NCBI GenBank assembly: GCA_024691985.1
Contig: JAILNC010000136.1
Location: 1-38,880 of the forward strand
Origin: Oscillospiraceae bacterium
GTDB taxonomy: Bacteria; Bacillota; Clostridia; Oscillospirales; Oscillospiraceae
Direction of reading: 5' to 3'
Length of the DNA stretch: 38,880 bases
Shown: one piece after another, positions 32,146-38,880 of the stretch
Position numbering within the stretch: position 1 is the stretch's first letter
Layout of the letters: each line of letters opens with the position of its first letter
Position numbers and translations under genes: made by a program
Notes under the pieces: generated by a model
Databases searched by the model: none
What the model was told of the DNA's origin: nothing
The model's input: the letters and a program-made list of their open reading frames with translations, nothing else

Positions 32146-33339
32146 ATGGATGCTTTGGAGAAAAAGCTGGATGCGCTGACAGACGAGTTTCACCGCCTGT
32201 TCGGGGAGGCGGAGCCCGGGATCTGGTCCGCGCCCGGCAGGACCGAGATCGGCGGCAACCACACCGACCACCAGCGCGGCAAGGTGCTGGCCGGGGCGGT
32301 GGACGCCGCCATGTACGCCGCCGCCGCGCCGAACGGCAGCGACACCGTGCGCATCAAGTCCGGCGACCGCCCGATGATGGAGCTGCGCCTCGACACGCTC
32401 GCGCCGCAGAAGAGCGAGAAGGGGACCTCCCACGCGCTGGTGCGCGGGATGCTCGCCCAGTGCGCCGGGCGCGGCTTTGACGTGCGCGGCTTCGACGCCT
32501 GCGTCTGCTCCGACGTGCCGAAGGGCAGCGGCCTGTCCTCCTCGGCCGCGTTCGAGATCCTCATCGGCGCGGTGATCAACGCCCTGTTCTGCGGCGGCGG
32601 TCTGAGCGCCACCGACCTTGCGATCATGGGACAAAAGACCGAAAACGTGTATTTCGGCAAGCCCTGCGGGCTGATGGATCAGATGGCCTGCGCCTGGGGA
32701 GGCATCATCGCCATCGACTTTGAAAAGCCCGCCGCGCCCGTCGTCACGCCGGTCGACTTCGACTTTGCCTCCGCGCGCCACAGCCTGTGCCTGATCGACC
32801 TGCACGCCGACCACGCCAACCTCACCGGCGAGTACGCCGCCATCCCCAGCGAGCTCAAGGCGGTCTGCGCCGCGTTCGGGAAAGAGGTCCTGCGCGAGGT
32901 GCCGGAGGAGGACTTCTACGCGTGCCTGCCCGAGCTGCGCAAAAAGGCGGGCGACCGCGCCGTGCTGCGCGCCATCCATATCTACAACGACAACCGCCGC
33001 GTCGACGCCATGACCGCGGCCCTCTCGCAGGGGGACTTCGACCGCTTCCTCACGCTGGTGCGGGAGTCGGGGCGCTCCTCCTGGCTGTATCTGCAGAACG
33101 TCGTCGTCAGCGGCAGCACCGCCGATCAGGCCGCGGCCGTCGCCCTGGCCCTCTGCGAGCGCCTGCTGGGCGAGCGCGGGGCCTTCCGCATCCACGGCGG
33201 CGGCTTCGGCGGCACCGTGCAGGCCTTCGTGCTGGACGAGCTGCTCGACACCTTCCGCGCGGGCGTCGAGGCCGTCTTCGGAGCAGGGAGCTGCCACGTC
33301 ATGCAGATAAGGCCGGTCGGGTTCTGCCGAGTAAGGTGA
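32146..33339 (+). CDS. Galactokinase-family GHMP sugar kinase
   Basis: 397 residues from ATG 32146 (MDALEKKLDALTDEF), chosen for the GGAGG eight bases upstream. The galactokinase signature region at 29-45 reads APGRTEIGGNHTDHQRG, motif 2 is KGSGLSSSAAFE (about 126-137), and motif 3 is HGGGFGGTVQAF (near 350). The catalytic arginine (R32) and the aspartate of GLMDQMACAWGG are present. In galactokinases the sugar-contacting stretch is GEHTDY; here it is GNHTDH, so the glutamate is an asparagine. Galactose 1-kinase is the best guess, but another hexose is possible, and I leave the symbol empty for that reason. No galT or galE is in the window. Confidence 0.85.
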   Translation: MDALEKKLDALTDEFHRLFGEAEPGIWSAPGRTEIGGNHTDHQRGKVLAGAVDAAMYAAAAPNGSDTVRIKSGDRPMMELRLDTLAPQKSEKGTSHALVRGMLAQCAGRGFDVRGFDACVCSDVPKGSGLSSSAAFEILIGAVINALFCGGGLSATDLAIMGQKTENVYFGKPCGLMDQMACAWGGIIAIDFEKPAAPVVTPVDFDFASARHSLCLIDLHADHANLTGEYAAIPSELKAVCAAFGKEVLREVPEEDFYACLPELRKKAGDRAVLRAIHIYNDNRRVDAMTAALSQGDFDRFLTLVRESGRSSWLYLQNVVVSGSTADQAAAVALALCERLLGERGAFRIHGGGFGGTVQAFVLDELLDTFRAGVEAVFGAGSCHVMQIRPVGFCRVR

Positions 33340-33369
33340 CATAAAACAGTTGACATAATAGCAAAAGAA

Positions 33370-33452
33370 ACGGATTGCCGCGCCAGTGTGCGCACAGCAG
33401 AGCCGGGTATGTCGCGCGCTGCACGCGCGTCAGAATGCTCGCAATGACGTGC
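33370..33452. repeat. Dispersed repeat, second copy of the 8825-8868 element
   Basis: It opens with the same 26 bases as 8825-8850 (ACGGATTGCCGCGCCAGTG and on) and closes with the same CTCGCAATGACGTGC. The middle is longer and different (GC-rich, itself palindromic around GCGCGCTGCACGCGCG). Confidence 0.75.
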
Positions 33453-33470
33453 AATGGGGTAACGTGTATA

Positions 33471-34043
33471 AAAAGGAGCACACCGTTTGGTGTGCTCCTT
33501 CTCATGGATAAATACCCCCGAACCTGTCATCTTGAGCGGAGCGAAGCGGAGTCGAAAGATCTGAATAGTCCGCACTTCCGACCGAAAAGATCCCTCGACT
33601 GCGCTCGGGATGACACAAACCTTTGGCTTGCCGGATATTCGTATGTGGTAAAAAAGGAGCACACCGTTTGGTGTGCTCCTTCTCATGGATAAATACCCCC
33701 GAACCTGGGATCTCGAGCGGAGCGAAGCGGGGGCGGAAGTTGGGAGTCGTCCGCACTTCCGACCGGAAAGATCCCTCGGCTGCGCTCGGGATGACACAAA
33801 CCTTTGGCTTGCCGGATGTTCGTATGTGGTAAAAAAGGAGCACACCGTTTGGTATGCTCCTTCTCATGGATAAATACCCCCGAACCTGTCATCTTGAGCG
33901 GAGCGAAGCAGAGTCGAAAGATCTGAATAGTCCGCACTTCCGACCCGGAAGATCCCTCGACTGCGCTCGGGATGACACAAACCTTTGGCTTGCCGGATAT
34001 TCGTATGTGGTAAAAAAGGAGCACACCGTTTGGTGTGCTCCTT
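33471..34043. repeat. Tandem array of exact 181-bp repeats, three units plus a terminal hairpin
   Basis: Unit starts at 33471, 33652 and 33833, with a last partial start at 34014; every step is 181 bases, confirmed with a second marker (CTCATGGAT at 33501, 33682, 33863). Each unit has a terminator-like hairpin (GGAGCACACC, loop GTTT, GGTGTGCTCC), then the dispersed palindrome TGTCATCTTGAGCGGAGCG...GATGACA, then a unique ~45-base stretch. Units 1 and 3 are closest to each other; unit 2 differs in the left palindrome arm. Apart from the neighbouring repeat, the 33340-34062 gap contains no credible gene. Confidence 0.93.
34014..34043 (-). terminator. Bidirectional terminator at the end of the DJ-1 gene
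   Basis: The last copy of the repeat hairpin (10-bp stem, loop GTTT). It has six As before and five Ts after, so it can act on both strands. It lies 20 bases beyond the stop of the DJ-1/PfpI gene on the minus strand and is probably the parent of the tandem copies. Confidence 0.85.
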
Positions 34044-34062
34044 TTTCAGCGAGGCAAATTTT

Positions 34063-34641
34063 TCAGATCTCGATCTTCGCGCCCATGAGCTTGGCCAGCT
34101 CCTTGACGATGGCGGTGTCGGCGGGCCAGGCGGGGGCGGTGACCAGGTTGCGGTCGACGACGGCGTCGGTGACGGGGACGGGCACATACTCGCCGCCCGC
34201 TAGGGTCACGTCGGGGCCGACGGCGGGATAGGCCGTGGCCTTGTAGCCCTTGAGCACGCCGGCGGCGGCCAGGACCTGCGGGCCGTGGCAGATGGCTGCG
34301 ACGGGCTTGTTCGCCGCGAAGAACTCACGCACGATTTCGAGCACGCGCGCGTTGAGGCGGATGTACTCGGGCGCGCGGCCGCCGGTGATGAACAGACCGC
34401 AATAGTCCTCGGTCTTGACCGCGTCAAAGTCTGCCGTCAGCGCGAAGTTGTGGCCGCGCAGCTCGGTATAGGTCTGCTCACCCAGAAAGTCGTGGACGGC
34501 AGTCGCGACGGTCTCGCCCGCCTTCTTGTCGGGGCAGACGGCGTCCACCTGGTAGCCCAGCACGCCCAGCGCCTGGAAGGGCACCATGGTCTCGTAATCC
34601 TCGGTAAAATCGCCGCAGAGCAGAAGCACTTTCTTTGCCAT
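34063..34641 (-). CDS. DJ-1/PfpI family protein
   Basis: 192 residues, a normal size for the superfamily. The nucleophile elbow is [14 protein letters not shown] with Cys118-His119, and the conserved acidic residue lies in DFTEDYE (E14 or E17). [12 protein letters not shown] is the typical strand before the elbow. Members act as deglycases/glyoxalases, chaperones or cysteine proteases in carbonyl or oxidative stress; the exact activity cannot be read here. ATG at 34641 follows AAAAGGAGGA. It is monocistronic, with its own promoter (34687-34715) and terminator. Confidence 0.93.
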   Translation of the reverse strand: MAKKVLLLCGDFTEDYETMVPFQALGVLGYQVDAVCPDKKAGETVATAVHDFLGEQTYTELRGHNFALTADFDAVKTEDYCGLFITGGRAPEYIRLNARVLEIVREFFAANKPVAAICHGPQVLAAAGVLKGYKATAYPAVGPDVTLAGGEYVPVPVTDAVVDRNLVTAPAWPADTAIVKELAKLMGAKIEI

Positions 34642-34686
34642 TGATCGGTTCCTCCTTTTAATATTGTATCCGGTTGGGATGCTTAT

Positions 34687-34715
34687 ATTATAGCAGTCCG
34701 CGCGGCAAAGCGCAA
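34687..34715 (-). promoter_or_regulatory. Promoter of the DJ-1/PfpI gene
   Basis: TTGCGC (34715-34710), a 17-base spacer ending TGC, and TATAAT (34692-34687) on the minus strand: an extended -10 promoter. Confidence 0.7.
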
Positions 34716-34777
34716 TCGAAACCTACAAATTCTGAATGTTTTTCCGCCCGCAATACCTTGCAGCAGTTAACACCCGG

Positions 34778-34873
34778 CATTCTGAGCGGAGCCGCGCCGG
34801 CGGCGGAGTCGAAGAATCTCAGGATGCCTGCGGGGAAAGATCCTTCGACTCGCTTCGCTTGCGCAGGATGACA
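34778..34873. repeat. Dispersed palindromic repeat upstream of glmS
   Basis: Arms CATTCTGAGCGGAGCC...GAATCT and AGATCCTTCGACTCGC...GATGACA are imperfect inverted copies of each other and match the family in the 181-bp array. It lies between the divergent promoters of the DJ-1 gene and glmS. The 34642-35034 gap holds this repeat, both promoters and the glmS leader hairpin, and no gene. Confidence 0.8.
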
Positions 34874-34913
34874 TGTAAAGTTTTGACTGTTACAGCATAC
34901 CGGGCGGTTTTTC

Positions 34914-34942
34914 TTGACAAGAACGGGAAGCTAGACTATATT
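34914..34942 (+). promoter_or_regulatory. Sigma-A promoter of glmS
   Basis: TTGACA (34914-34919), a 17-base spacer and TATATT (34937-34942). The predicted start is near 34949, giving a leader of about 86 bases. Confidence 0.85.
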
Positions 34943-34950
34943 ATGTATAC

Positions 34951-34997
34951 GGGACGCCAATGACGGAGATACCCTCCGCCTTGGCGTCTCCCTTTTT
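34951..34997 (+). terminator. Terminator-like attenuator hairpin in the glmS leader
   Basis: Outer stem GACGCCAA/TTGGCGTC with a further GGG/CCC and a small bulge, inner stem CGGAG/CTCCG, then TTTTT (34993-34997). It starts about two bases after the predicted transcription start and ends about 25 bases before the AAGGAGAT ribosome binding site. No upstream plus-strand gene needs a terminator here, so control of glmS is the simplest reading. Confidence 0.7.
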
Positions 34998-35034
34998 GCG
35001 TGAACAGATTTTTCTGAAAAGGAGATCACTGCAT

Positions 35035-36858
35035 ATGTGTGGGATCGTGGGATTCACCGGGAGCCGCCAGGCGGCGCCCATCCTGCTCAAGGGCCTGAGC
35101 CGTCTGGAATACCGCGGCTATGACTCCGCCGGCATCGCCGTCGTGAACGACGGGGCCATCGAGGTCGAGAAGGTCAGCGGCCGCATCGCGAAGCTCTGCG
35201 AGAAGACGAAGGACGGCGCGGCCGTGCCCGGCGTGGTCGGCATCGGACATACCCGCTGGGCCACCCACGGCGCGCCCACGGATCAGAACGCGCATCCTCA
35301 TGTCTCGAACGACGGGCGCTTCGCCGTGGTGCACAACGGCATCATCGAAAACTACCTCGCCCTGCGCGAGGAGCTGATCGCGGACGGCTACGTCTTCCAC
35401 AGCGAGACCGACACCGAGACCATCGTCCACCTGCTCGAGCTGTACTACACCGGCGACGTCAAGGCCGCCGTCATGAAGACCGCCGCCCGGCTCGAGGGCT
35501 CCTACGCTCTCGGCATCGTCTGCACCGAGACCCCGGACGCCCTCTACGTCGTGCGCGAGTCCAGCCCCCTGATCCTCGGCGTCGGGGTGGGGGAGAACTA
35601 CTTCGCCTCCGACGTGACGGCGCTGGTGTCGCACACGAAGAACGTCATCTACATGGAGGACGGCGAGATGGCGGTGCTCACGCCCGAGGCCGTCACCGTC
35701 TACGACTGCACCGGGCGCGAGACCAAAAAGCCCGTCAGCCGCGTGACCTGGAGCGTCGAGGCCGCGGAGAAGGGCGGCTACGAGCACTTCATGCTCAAGG
35801 AGATCATGGAGCAGCCCGCCGCCGTCAAGGCCGCGCTCGCCCCGCGCCTGCACGGGGGCCGCGTGAAGCTCGACGACTTCGAGCTCACGGCGGAGGAGCT
35901 GAAGGGCGTCAACAAGATCGTCATCACCGCCTGCGGCTCGGCCTACTACGCGGGCTGCTCGGGCCGCTACGCCATCGAAAGGCTCTGCCGCATCCCGGTG
36001 CAGGTGGAGCTCGCCAGCGAGCTGCGCTACGCAGACCCCATGGTGGACGAGCACACGCTGGTGCTGGTGATCTCCCAGTCCGGCGAGACCGCCGACACCA
36101 TCGCCGCGCTCAAGGAGTGCAAATCCCGCGGGGCGAAGGTGCTGGGCATCGTGAACGTCGTGGGCAGCACGATCGCCAAGCTCGCCGATCATACGCTCTA
36201 TACCTGGGCGGGGCCGGAGATCGCCGTCGCCACGACGAAGGGCTTCACCACGCAGCTGGCGGTGCTCTACCTCTTCGCCCTCTACGCCGCCGACAAGCTC
36301 GGCAGGATCGACGCAGAACGCTACGACGCCCTCGTGCACGAGCTGATGGAGATGCCCAAGCGCATCCAGCAGACCATCGACATGAACTGGCAGCTGCCCT
36401 CCGCGGCGAGCCGCTATTCCAGTCACTCCCTGTTCTTCATCGGGCGCAACACGGATTACGCGATCGCTCTCGAGGGCGCGCTGAAGATGAAGGAGATCTC
36501 CTACCTGCACGCCGAGTCCTATGCCGCCGGCGAGCTCAAGCACGGCACGATCGCGCTGATCGAGGAGAACCAGCCCGTCATCGCCGTGTGCTGCAACGAG
36601 GCCCTGGCCGACAAGACGCTCTCGAACATCGTGGAGGTCAAGGCCCGCGGGGCGAAGGTGCTGGCCCTGGCCTTCCGGGGCAACAAGAAGATCGTCTCCC
36701 AGGCGGACGACGTGATCTTCATCCCGCGCGTGGAGACCATCTTCTCCGCGGCGCTGGCCGTGGTGCCGCTGCAGCTGCTGGCCTACTACGCGGCGAAGGA
36801 GAAGGGCTGCGACATCGACAAGCCGAAGAACCTCGCCAAGTCCGTGACCGTGGAGTAA
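35035..36858 (+). CDS. glmS: Glutamine--fructose-6-phosphate aminotransferase (isomerizing)
   Basis: Makes glucosamine-6-phosphate from fructose-6-phosphate and glutamine, the entry to peptidoglycan amino sugars. 607 residues, standard length. ATG 35035 is fixed by MCGIVGFTG, in which Cys2 becomes the N-terminal nucleophile of the glutaminase domain, and by AAGGAGAT upstream. The glutaminase half includes GHTRWATHGAPTDQNAHPH and HNGIIENY. Two SIS sugar-phosphate domains follow (ACGSAYYAG, SQSGETADT). Catalytic LKMKEISYLHAESYAAGELK and the C-terminal KNLAKSVTVE end the isomerase half. Codon use is strongly C/G-ending, fitting high expression. No glmS ribozyme can fit in the ~86-base leader. 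Confidence 0.99.
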   Translation: MCGIVGFTGSRQAAPILLKGLSRLEYRGYDSAGIAVVNDGAIEVEKVSGRIAKLCEKTKDGAAVPGVVGIGHTRWATHGAPTDQNAHPHVSNDGRFAVVHNGIIENYLALREELIADGYVFHSETDTETIVHLLELYYTGDVKAAVMKTAARLEGSYALGIVCTETPDALYVVRESSPLILGVGVGENYFASDVTALVSHTKNVIYMEDGEMAVLTPEAVTVYDCTGRETKKPVSRVTWSVEAAEKGGYEHFMLKEIMEQPAAVKAALAPRLHGGRVKLDDFELTAEELKGVNKIVITACGSAYYAGCSGRYAIERLCRIPVQVELASELRYADPMVDEHTLVLVISQSGETADTIAALKECKSRGAKVLGIVNVVGSTIAKLADHTLYTWAGPEIAVATTKGFTTQLAVLYLFALYAADKLGRIDAERYDALVHELMEMPKRIQQTIDMNWQLPSAASRYSSHSLFFIGRNTDYAIALEGALKMKEISYLHAESYAAGELKHGTIALIEENQPVIAVCCNEALADKTLSNIVEVKARGAKVLALAFRGNKKIVSQADDVIFIPRVETIFSAALAVVPLQLLAYYAAKEKGCDIDKPKNLAKSVTVE

Positions 36859-36875
36859 TGATATTATGCAAACCA

Positions 36876-36908
36876 AACCGCCCCTGTCGAAAGACAGGGG
36901 CGGTTGTT
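36876..36908 (+). terminator. Terminator of glmS
   Basis: Perfect 13-bp stem AACCGCCCCTGTC/GACAGGGGCGGTT with a GAAA tetraloop, then GTTGTTGTG. The T-tract is interrupted, but the stem is strong and placed 17 bases after the stop. Confidence 0.85.
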
Positions 36909-36943
36909 GTGTGCGGGCTTTTTCCACCAAGCCGAAGGACTGC

Positions 36944-37032
36944 GTCATCCCGAGCGCAGCCGAGGGATCTTACAGGTCAGGAAACCGGGCTTTTTAGGAT
37001 CTTTCGACTCGCTTCGCCCGCTCAGGATGACA
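36944..37032. repeat. Dispersed palindromic repeat between glmS and the LacI gene
   Basis: Left arm GTCATCCCGAGCGCAGCC...GGATCT and right arm GGATCTTTCGACTCGC...GATGACA: another member of the family seen at 28811-28920, 33471-34043 and 34778-34873. It sits between convergent genes and may add to termination. Confidence 0.8.
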
Positions 37033-37053
37033 AGTGGGAGGGCGGCGGTGAGT

Positions 37054-38049
37054 TTATGTGCTCTCGCGTTCGACCAGATTCGTGGCGAAGTTGATGTGAC
37101 GGCGGGCGGGCTTGTGCTTCGGATCCGCCTCGATCTCCTCGATCACGAGCCGGGCCGCGGCCTCGCCCATCTGGAAGGCGGGCATCTCCATCGAGGTCAT
37201 CGTCGTCTCGAGCATGCGCCCGACGCGGTGGCCTGTGAGACTCATGATCTTGAGCTGCTCCGGGATCCTCAGCCCGCGCTCCGCCGCCGCGCGGATCGCG
37301 CCGAGACCCTGCACGTCGATGCAGGCGATGATGGCGTCGAGATCCGGGTTCTCGTCCAGCAGCTGACAGGCGCACTCGTAGCCGTAGCCGAAGCTGTTGA
37401 CCAGGCGGTCGGAGCTGCTGGTGATCTCCTCCAGCCCCAGCTCCTCGATCGCCTTGCGGTAACCCTCATAGCGGCCGTGAAACGGGGCCAGGTGCTGCGA
37501 GCCCGCGATCAGCCCGATCTGGCGGCATCCCTTCGAGGCCAGATACTTCACCGCCTCGCGCCCGCTGGATTCATAGTCGGCCACCACGCTGCTCAGCTCC
37601 AGCTCCTGCCGCCGTACGAGCTGCACGACCGGCACGCCGCTGGCCTGAATGTCCCGCAGGAGCCGCCCGTTGCGCCCCGTGGCGGCGATGACGATGCCGT
37701 CCACCCCGCCGTCGCGCAGGCGGTTGAGGCGGTCCTTCTCCACCTTCGGGTCCTCCTCCGTCACGCAGACGGTCGTCATATAGCCCTGCTGCTGGGCCTG
37801 CGCCTCGATCCCCTGCAGGATCTCGGAGAAGATCGTCATGTGCAGGCGCGGCACCACCACGCCAAGCACCTGACCGCGCCCCTGCCGCAGGGCACGGGCC
37901 ATGGCGTTGGGCCGGTAGCCCAGCTCCTTGGCGGCGGCGTAAATGCGCTCCTTCGTGTCCGGATGGACATAGGAGGTGTTGTTCAGCGCCCGCGATACCG
38001 TGCTGATGTCCACATGCGCCAGCTTCGCCACGTCTTTCAGTGTCGCCAT
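37054..38049 (-). CDS. LacI-family transcriptional regulator
   Basis: 331 residues from ATG 38049 (MATLKDVAKLAHVDISTVSR); an in-frame TTG at 38061 would add four residues, but GGGTGA lies just before the ATG. The helix-turn-helix is at residues 4-24, with the hinge ALNNTSYVHPDTKERIYAAA then LGYRPNAMARALRQG. The periplasmic-binding-protein-like sensor domain follows (LGVVVPRLHMTIFSEILQGI, then GVDGIVIAATG). It is divergent from the aldolase gene. A TGCAATCGTTTGTA palindrome-like site overlies its own leader and a partner site lies in the aldolase leader, so autoregulation and local repression are likely. The effector is unknown, probably a sugar acid or sialic-acid-type compound given the target. 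Confidence 0.95.
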   Translation of the reverse strand: MATLKDVAKLAHVDISTVSRALNNTSYVHPDTKERIYAAAKELGYRPNAMARALRQGRGQVLGVVVPRLHMTIFSEILQGIEAQAQQQGYMTTVCVTEEDPKVEKDRLNRLRDGGVDGIVIAATGRNGRLLRDIQASGVPVVQLVRRQELELSSVVADYESSGREAVKYLASKGCRQIGLIAGSQHLAPFHGRYEGYRKAIEELGLEEITSSSDRLVNSFGYGYECACQLLDENPDLDAIIACIDVQGLGAIRAAAERGLRIPEQLKIMSLTGHRVGRMLETTMTSMEMPAFQMGEAAARLVIEEIEADPKHKPARRHINFATNLVEREST

Positions 38050-38063
38050 CGTATCACCCAAAA

Positions 38064-38077
38064 TGCAATCGTTTGTA
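38064..38077. promoter_or_regulatory. Putative LacI-family operator in the regulator's leader
   Basis: TGCAATCGTTTGTA, a near-palindrome TGCAA-N4-TTGTA with central CG, as LacI-family proteins prefer. It covers about +6 to +19 of the predicted regulator transcript and mirrors the site at 38295-38308. Confidence 0.6.
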
Positions 38078-38089
38078 TAAATTTATTGT

Positions 38090-38118
38090 AGTATATCGCA
38101 TTTTTCCATGTTTTGCAA
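38090..38118 (-). promoter_or_regulatory. Promoter of the LacI-family gene
   Basis: TTGCAA (38118-38113), a 17-base spacer and TATACT (38095-38090) on the minus strand. The start is expected near 38083. Confidence 0.65.
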
Positions 38119-38152
38119 GCCCGACTTCTCTTCAAGATTTGAAACACATATG

Positions 38153-38237
38153 GCAATATTGCATAAAAACAGAGAGGTAAAACTGTGCGGTTATGGGAAA
38201 CATGCAATTTTTTGCAGGGCTTGTGCAACAAATTGCA
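38153..38237. promoter_or_regulatory. Cluster of TGCAA/TTGCA palindromes between the divergent promoters
   Basis: GCAATATTGC (38153-38162) is a perfect palindrome. TGCAATTTTTTGCA (38203-38216) and TGCAACAAATTGCA (38224-38237) share the form TGCAA-N4-TTGCA and lie exactly 21 bases apart, two helical turns, upstream of the aldolase -35 box at 38254. They fit auxiliary operators or an activator's paired sites. Confidence 0.5.
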
Positions 38238-38253
38238 GAGAAGACAAGATTTC

Positions 38254-38282
38254 TTGACAGGAAAAGCCGCCCATGCTATCAT
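38254..38282 (+). promoter_or_regulatory. Sigma-A promoter of the DapA/NanA-family gene
   Basis: TTGACA (38254-38259), a 17-base spacer and TATCAT (38277-38282). The start is expected near 38289, with a leader of about 115 bases that begins with the operator and includes a GC-rich stretch. Confidence 0.8.
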
Positions 38283-38294
38283 GCAATCACAAGC

Positions 38295-38308
38295 AACAAA
38301 CGTTTGCA
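38295..38308. promoter_or_regulatory. Putative LacI-family operator at the aldolase promoter
   Basis: AACAAACGTTTGCA, containing the perfect palindrome CAAACGTTTG. It covers about +7 to +20 of the predicted transcript, where bound repressor would block transcription. It differs at one base from the reverse complement of the regulator's own site over 13 positions. Confidence 0.65.
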
Positions 38309-38403
38309 CAAAACGGGGCGGCGGCCGGCGCGCGAGGCCGACGGAGCGTGGAAGGCAGACAAGGCGAATTGAAAAAATGAAATGTGAAAAGGAGATTAAA
38401 AAC

Positions 38404-38880
38404 ATGGCTAAGGTTAAGACTTTCAAGACGATTTTCCCCGCGGTTTCCGTTCCCCTCAATGACGACTTCTCCATCAACGAGGAAGAGTTCCGCGTATACC
38501 TCCGCTGGATCAAGAGCTTCTACGGCAAGGGAATCGAAGGCCTCGTCGCCAACGGCCACACCGGTGAGATCACCGGCCTGACCCGCGCCGAGCGCAAGAG
38601 AGTCACCGAGATCTGCGCCGAGGAGTGCGGCGACGTGATGACCATTATCTCCGGCGTCAACTGCGAGAACACCATCGAGTCCATCGAGATGGCCAAGGAA
38701 GCCAAGGAAGCCGGCGCTGACGGCATCCTGCTCATGCCCCCCCACATGTGGCTCCGCTTCGGCATGCACCCCGATGCCCCCTTCGAGTACATCAAGGACG
38801 TGGCTGAGGGCGCCGACATCGACATCATCATCCACCTCTACCCCGCCACCTCCAAGGCCTTCTACCCGGTCGAGACCCTG
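38404..38880 (+). CDS. Dihydrodipicolinate synthase/N-acetylneuraminate lyase family aldolase, 3' end outside window
   Basis: The first 159 residues of a class I aldolase of the DapA/NanA superfamily (usually about 300). ATG 38404 follows AAAAGGAGAT. Family marks are TIFPAVSVPLNDDFSINEEE, then GLVANGHTGEITGLTRAER (the NGTTGE-type substrate loop, here NGHTGE), IISGVNCENTIESIEMAKEA, GADGILLMPPHMW, and the start of IIIHLYPATSKAFYP. The Schiff-base lysine lies beyond the window. Control by a divergent LacI regulator suggests a catabolic lyase or dehydratase acting on a sugar acid or similar compound rather than lysine-biosynthetic DapA; this is inference. Codons are strongly C-ending. Confidence 0.9.
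   Translation, partial: MAKVKTFKTIFPAVSVPLNDDFSINEEEFRVYLRWIKSFYGKGIEGLVANGHTGEITGLTRAERKRVTEICAEECGDVMTIISGVNCENTIESIEMAKEAKEAGADGILLMPPHMWLRFGMHPDAPFEYIKDVAEGADIDIIIHLYPATSKAFYPVETL

Noticed and set aside
33471-34043. Possible CRISPR array
   Set aside because: Units are 181 bases with conserved content throughout and no short repeats alternating with unique spacers; no cas genes are nearby.
33126-34231. Several overlapping open frames on both strands across the 181-bp array
   Set aside because: They are read-through of the tandem repeats in changing frames (181 is not a multiple of three), with repeated low-information peptides and no consistent start signals.
34949-35034. glmS ribozyme
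   Set aside because: The leader from the predicted promoter is too short and is taken up by a simple nested hairpin; I see no ribozyme core.
1-38880. tRNA, rRNA, insertion sequences or phage genes
   Set aside because: I saw no tRNA-like cloverleaf, no rRNA, and no transposase or integrase coding sequence in any frame; only short non-coding repeats are present.

Overview
The window is about 38.9 kb of GC-rich DNA from an anaerobic, Gram-positive-type bacterium. The evidence is a pyruvate:ferredoxin oxidoreductase, Firmicutes-type genes (recX, ylmH, yqhQ, a Rae1/YacP nuclease domain), strong TTGACA-17-TATAAT promoters, and GGAGG-type ribosome binding sites. A high-GC gut member of the Clostridia, for example Oscillospiraceae, is my best guess. 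That is inference, with no 16S or ribosomal marker present. Dispersed palindromic repeats of the kind common in gut Firmicutes support it.

Layout. (1) 1-4.6 kb, minus strand: PFOR (its C-terminus runs off the window) behind a PLP aminotransferase. (2) 4.6-7.2 kb, minus: a large protein joining a degenerate KaiC/RecA-like domain to a PEP-synthase-type ATP-grasp domain. (3) 7.3-16.1 kb, minus: a nine-gene, apparently co-oriented run in the transcription order response regulator, histidine kinase, yqhQ, prmC, recA, recX, rimO, pgsA, cysS. (4) 16.3-19.6 kb, plus: a translational GTPase of the TetM/EF-G type fused to a Rae1-like ribonuclease, overlapping ylmH. (5) 19.7-22.2 kb, plus: pepT and an MFS transporter. 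(6) 22.2-24.2 kb, minus: a second two-component system. (7) 24.4-31.9 kb, plus: a divergent block with a very large substrate-binding lipoprotein, two sugar-type ABC permeases, a MacA-like adaptor and a MacB-periplasmic-domain protein. No ATPase gene is present. (8) 32.1-34.6 kb: a galactokinase-family gene, an array of exact 181-bp tandem repeats, and a DJ-1/PfpI gene on the minus strand. (9) 35.0-36.9 kb: glmS. (10) 37.1-38.9 kb: a LacI-family regulator divergent from a DapA/NanA-family aldolase, with matching operator-like palindromes just downstream of both predicted start sites.

The most interesting candidate system is the two-gene unit at 16.3-19.6 kb. Its first protein combines a ribosome-binding GTPase body with a nuclease domain related to B. 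subtilis Rae1, which cuts mRNA in the ribosomal A site. It is translationally coupled to YlmH, an S4 RNA-binding protein reported to act on stalled ribosomes. This looks like a compact ribosome-surveillance module, and it may be expressed from a leaderless mRNA. A second theme is regulatory. Several sigma-A promoters here are followed within about 10-60 bases by a strong hairpin, two of them with a T-tract, placed between the start site and the gene's ribosome binding site. glmS has such a hairpin and no room for a glmS ribozyme.

All family calls are by eye from translated sequence; no database search was run.
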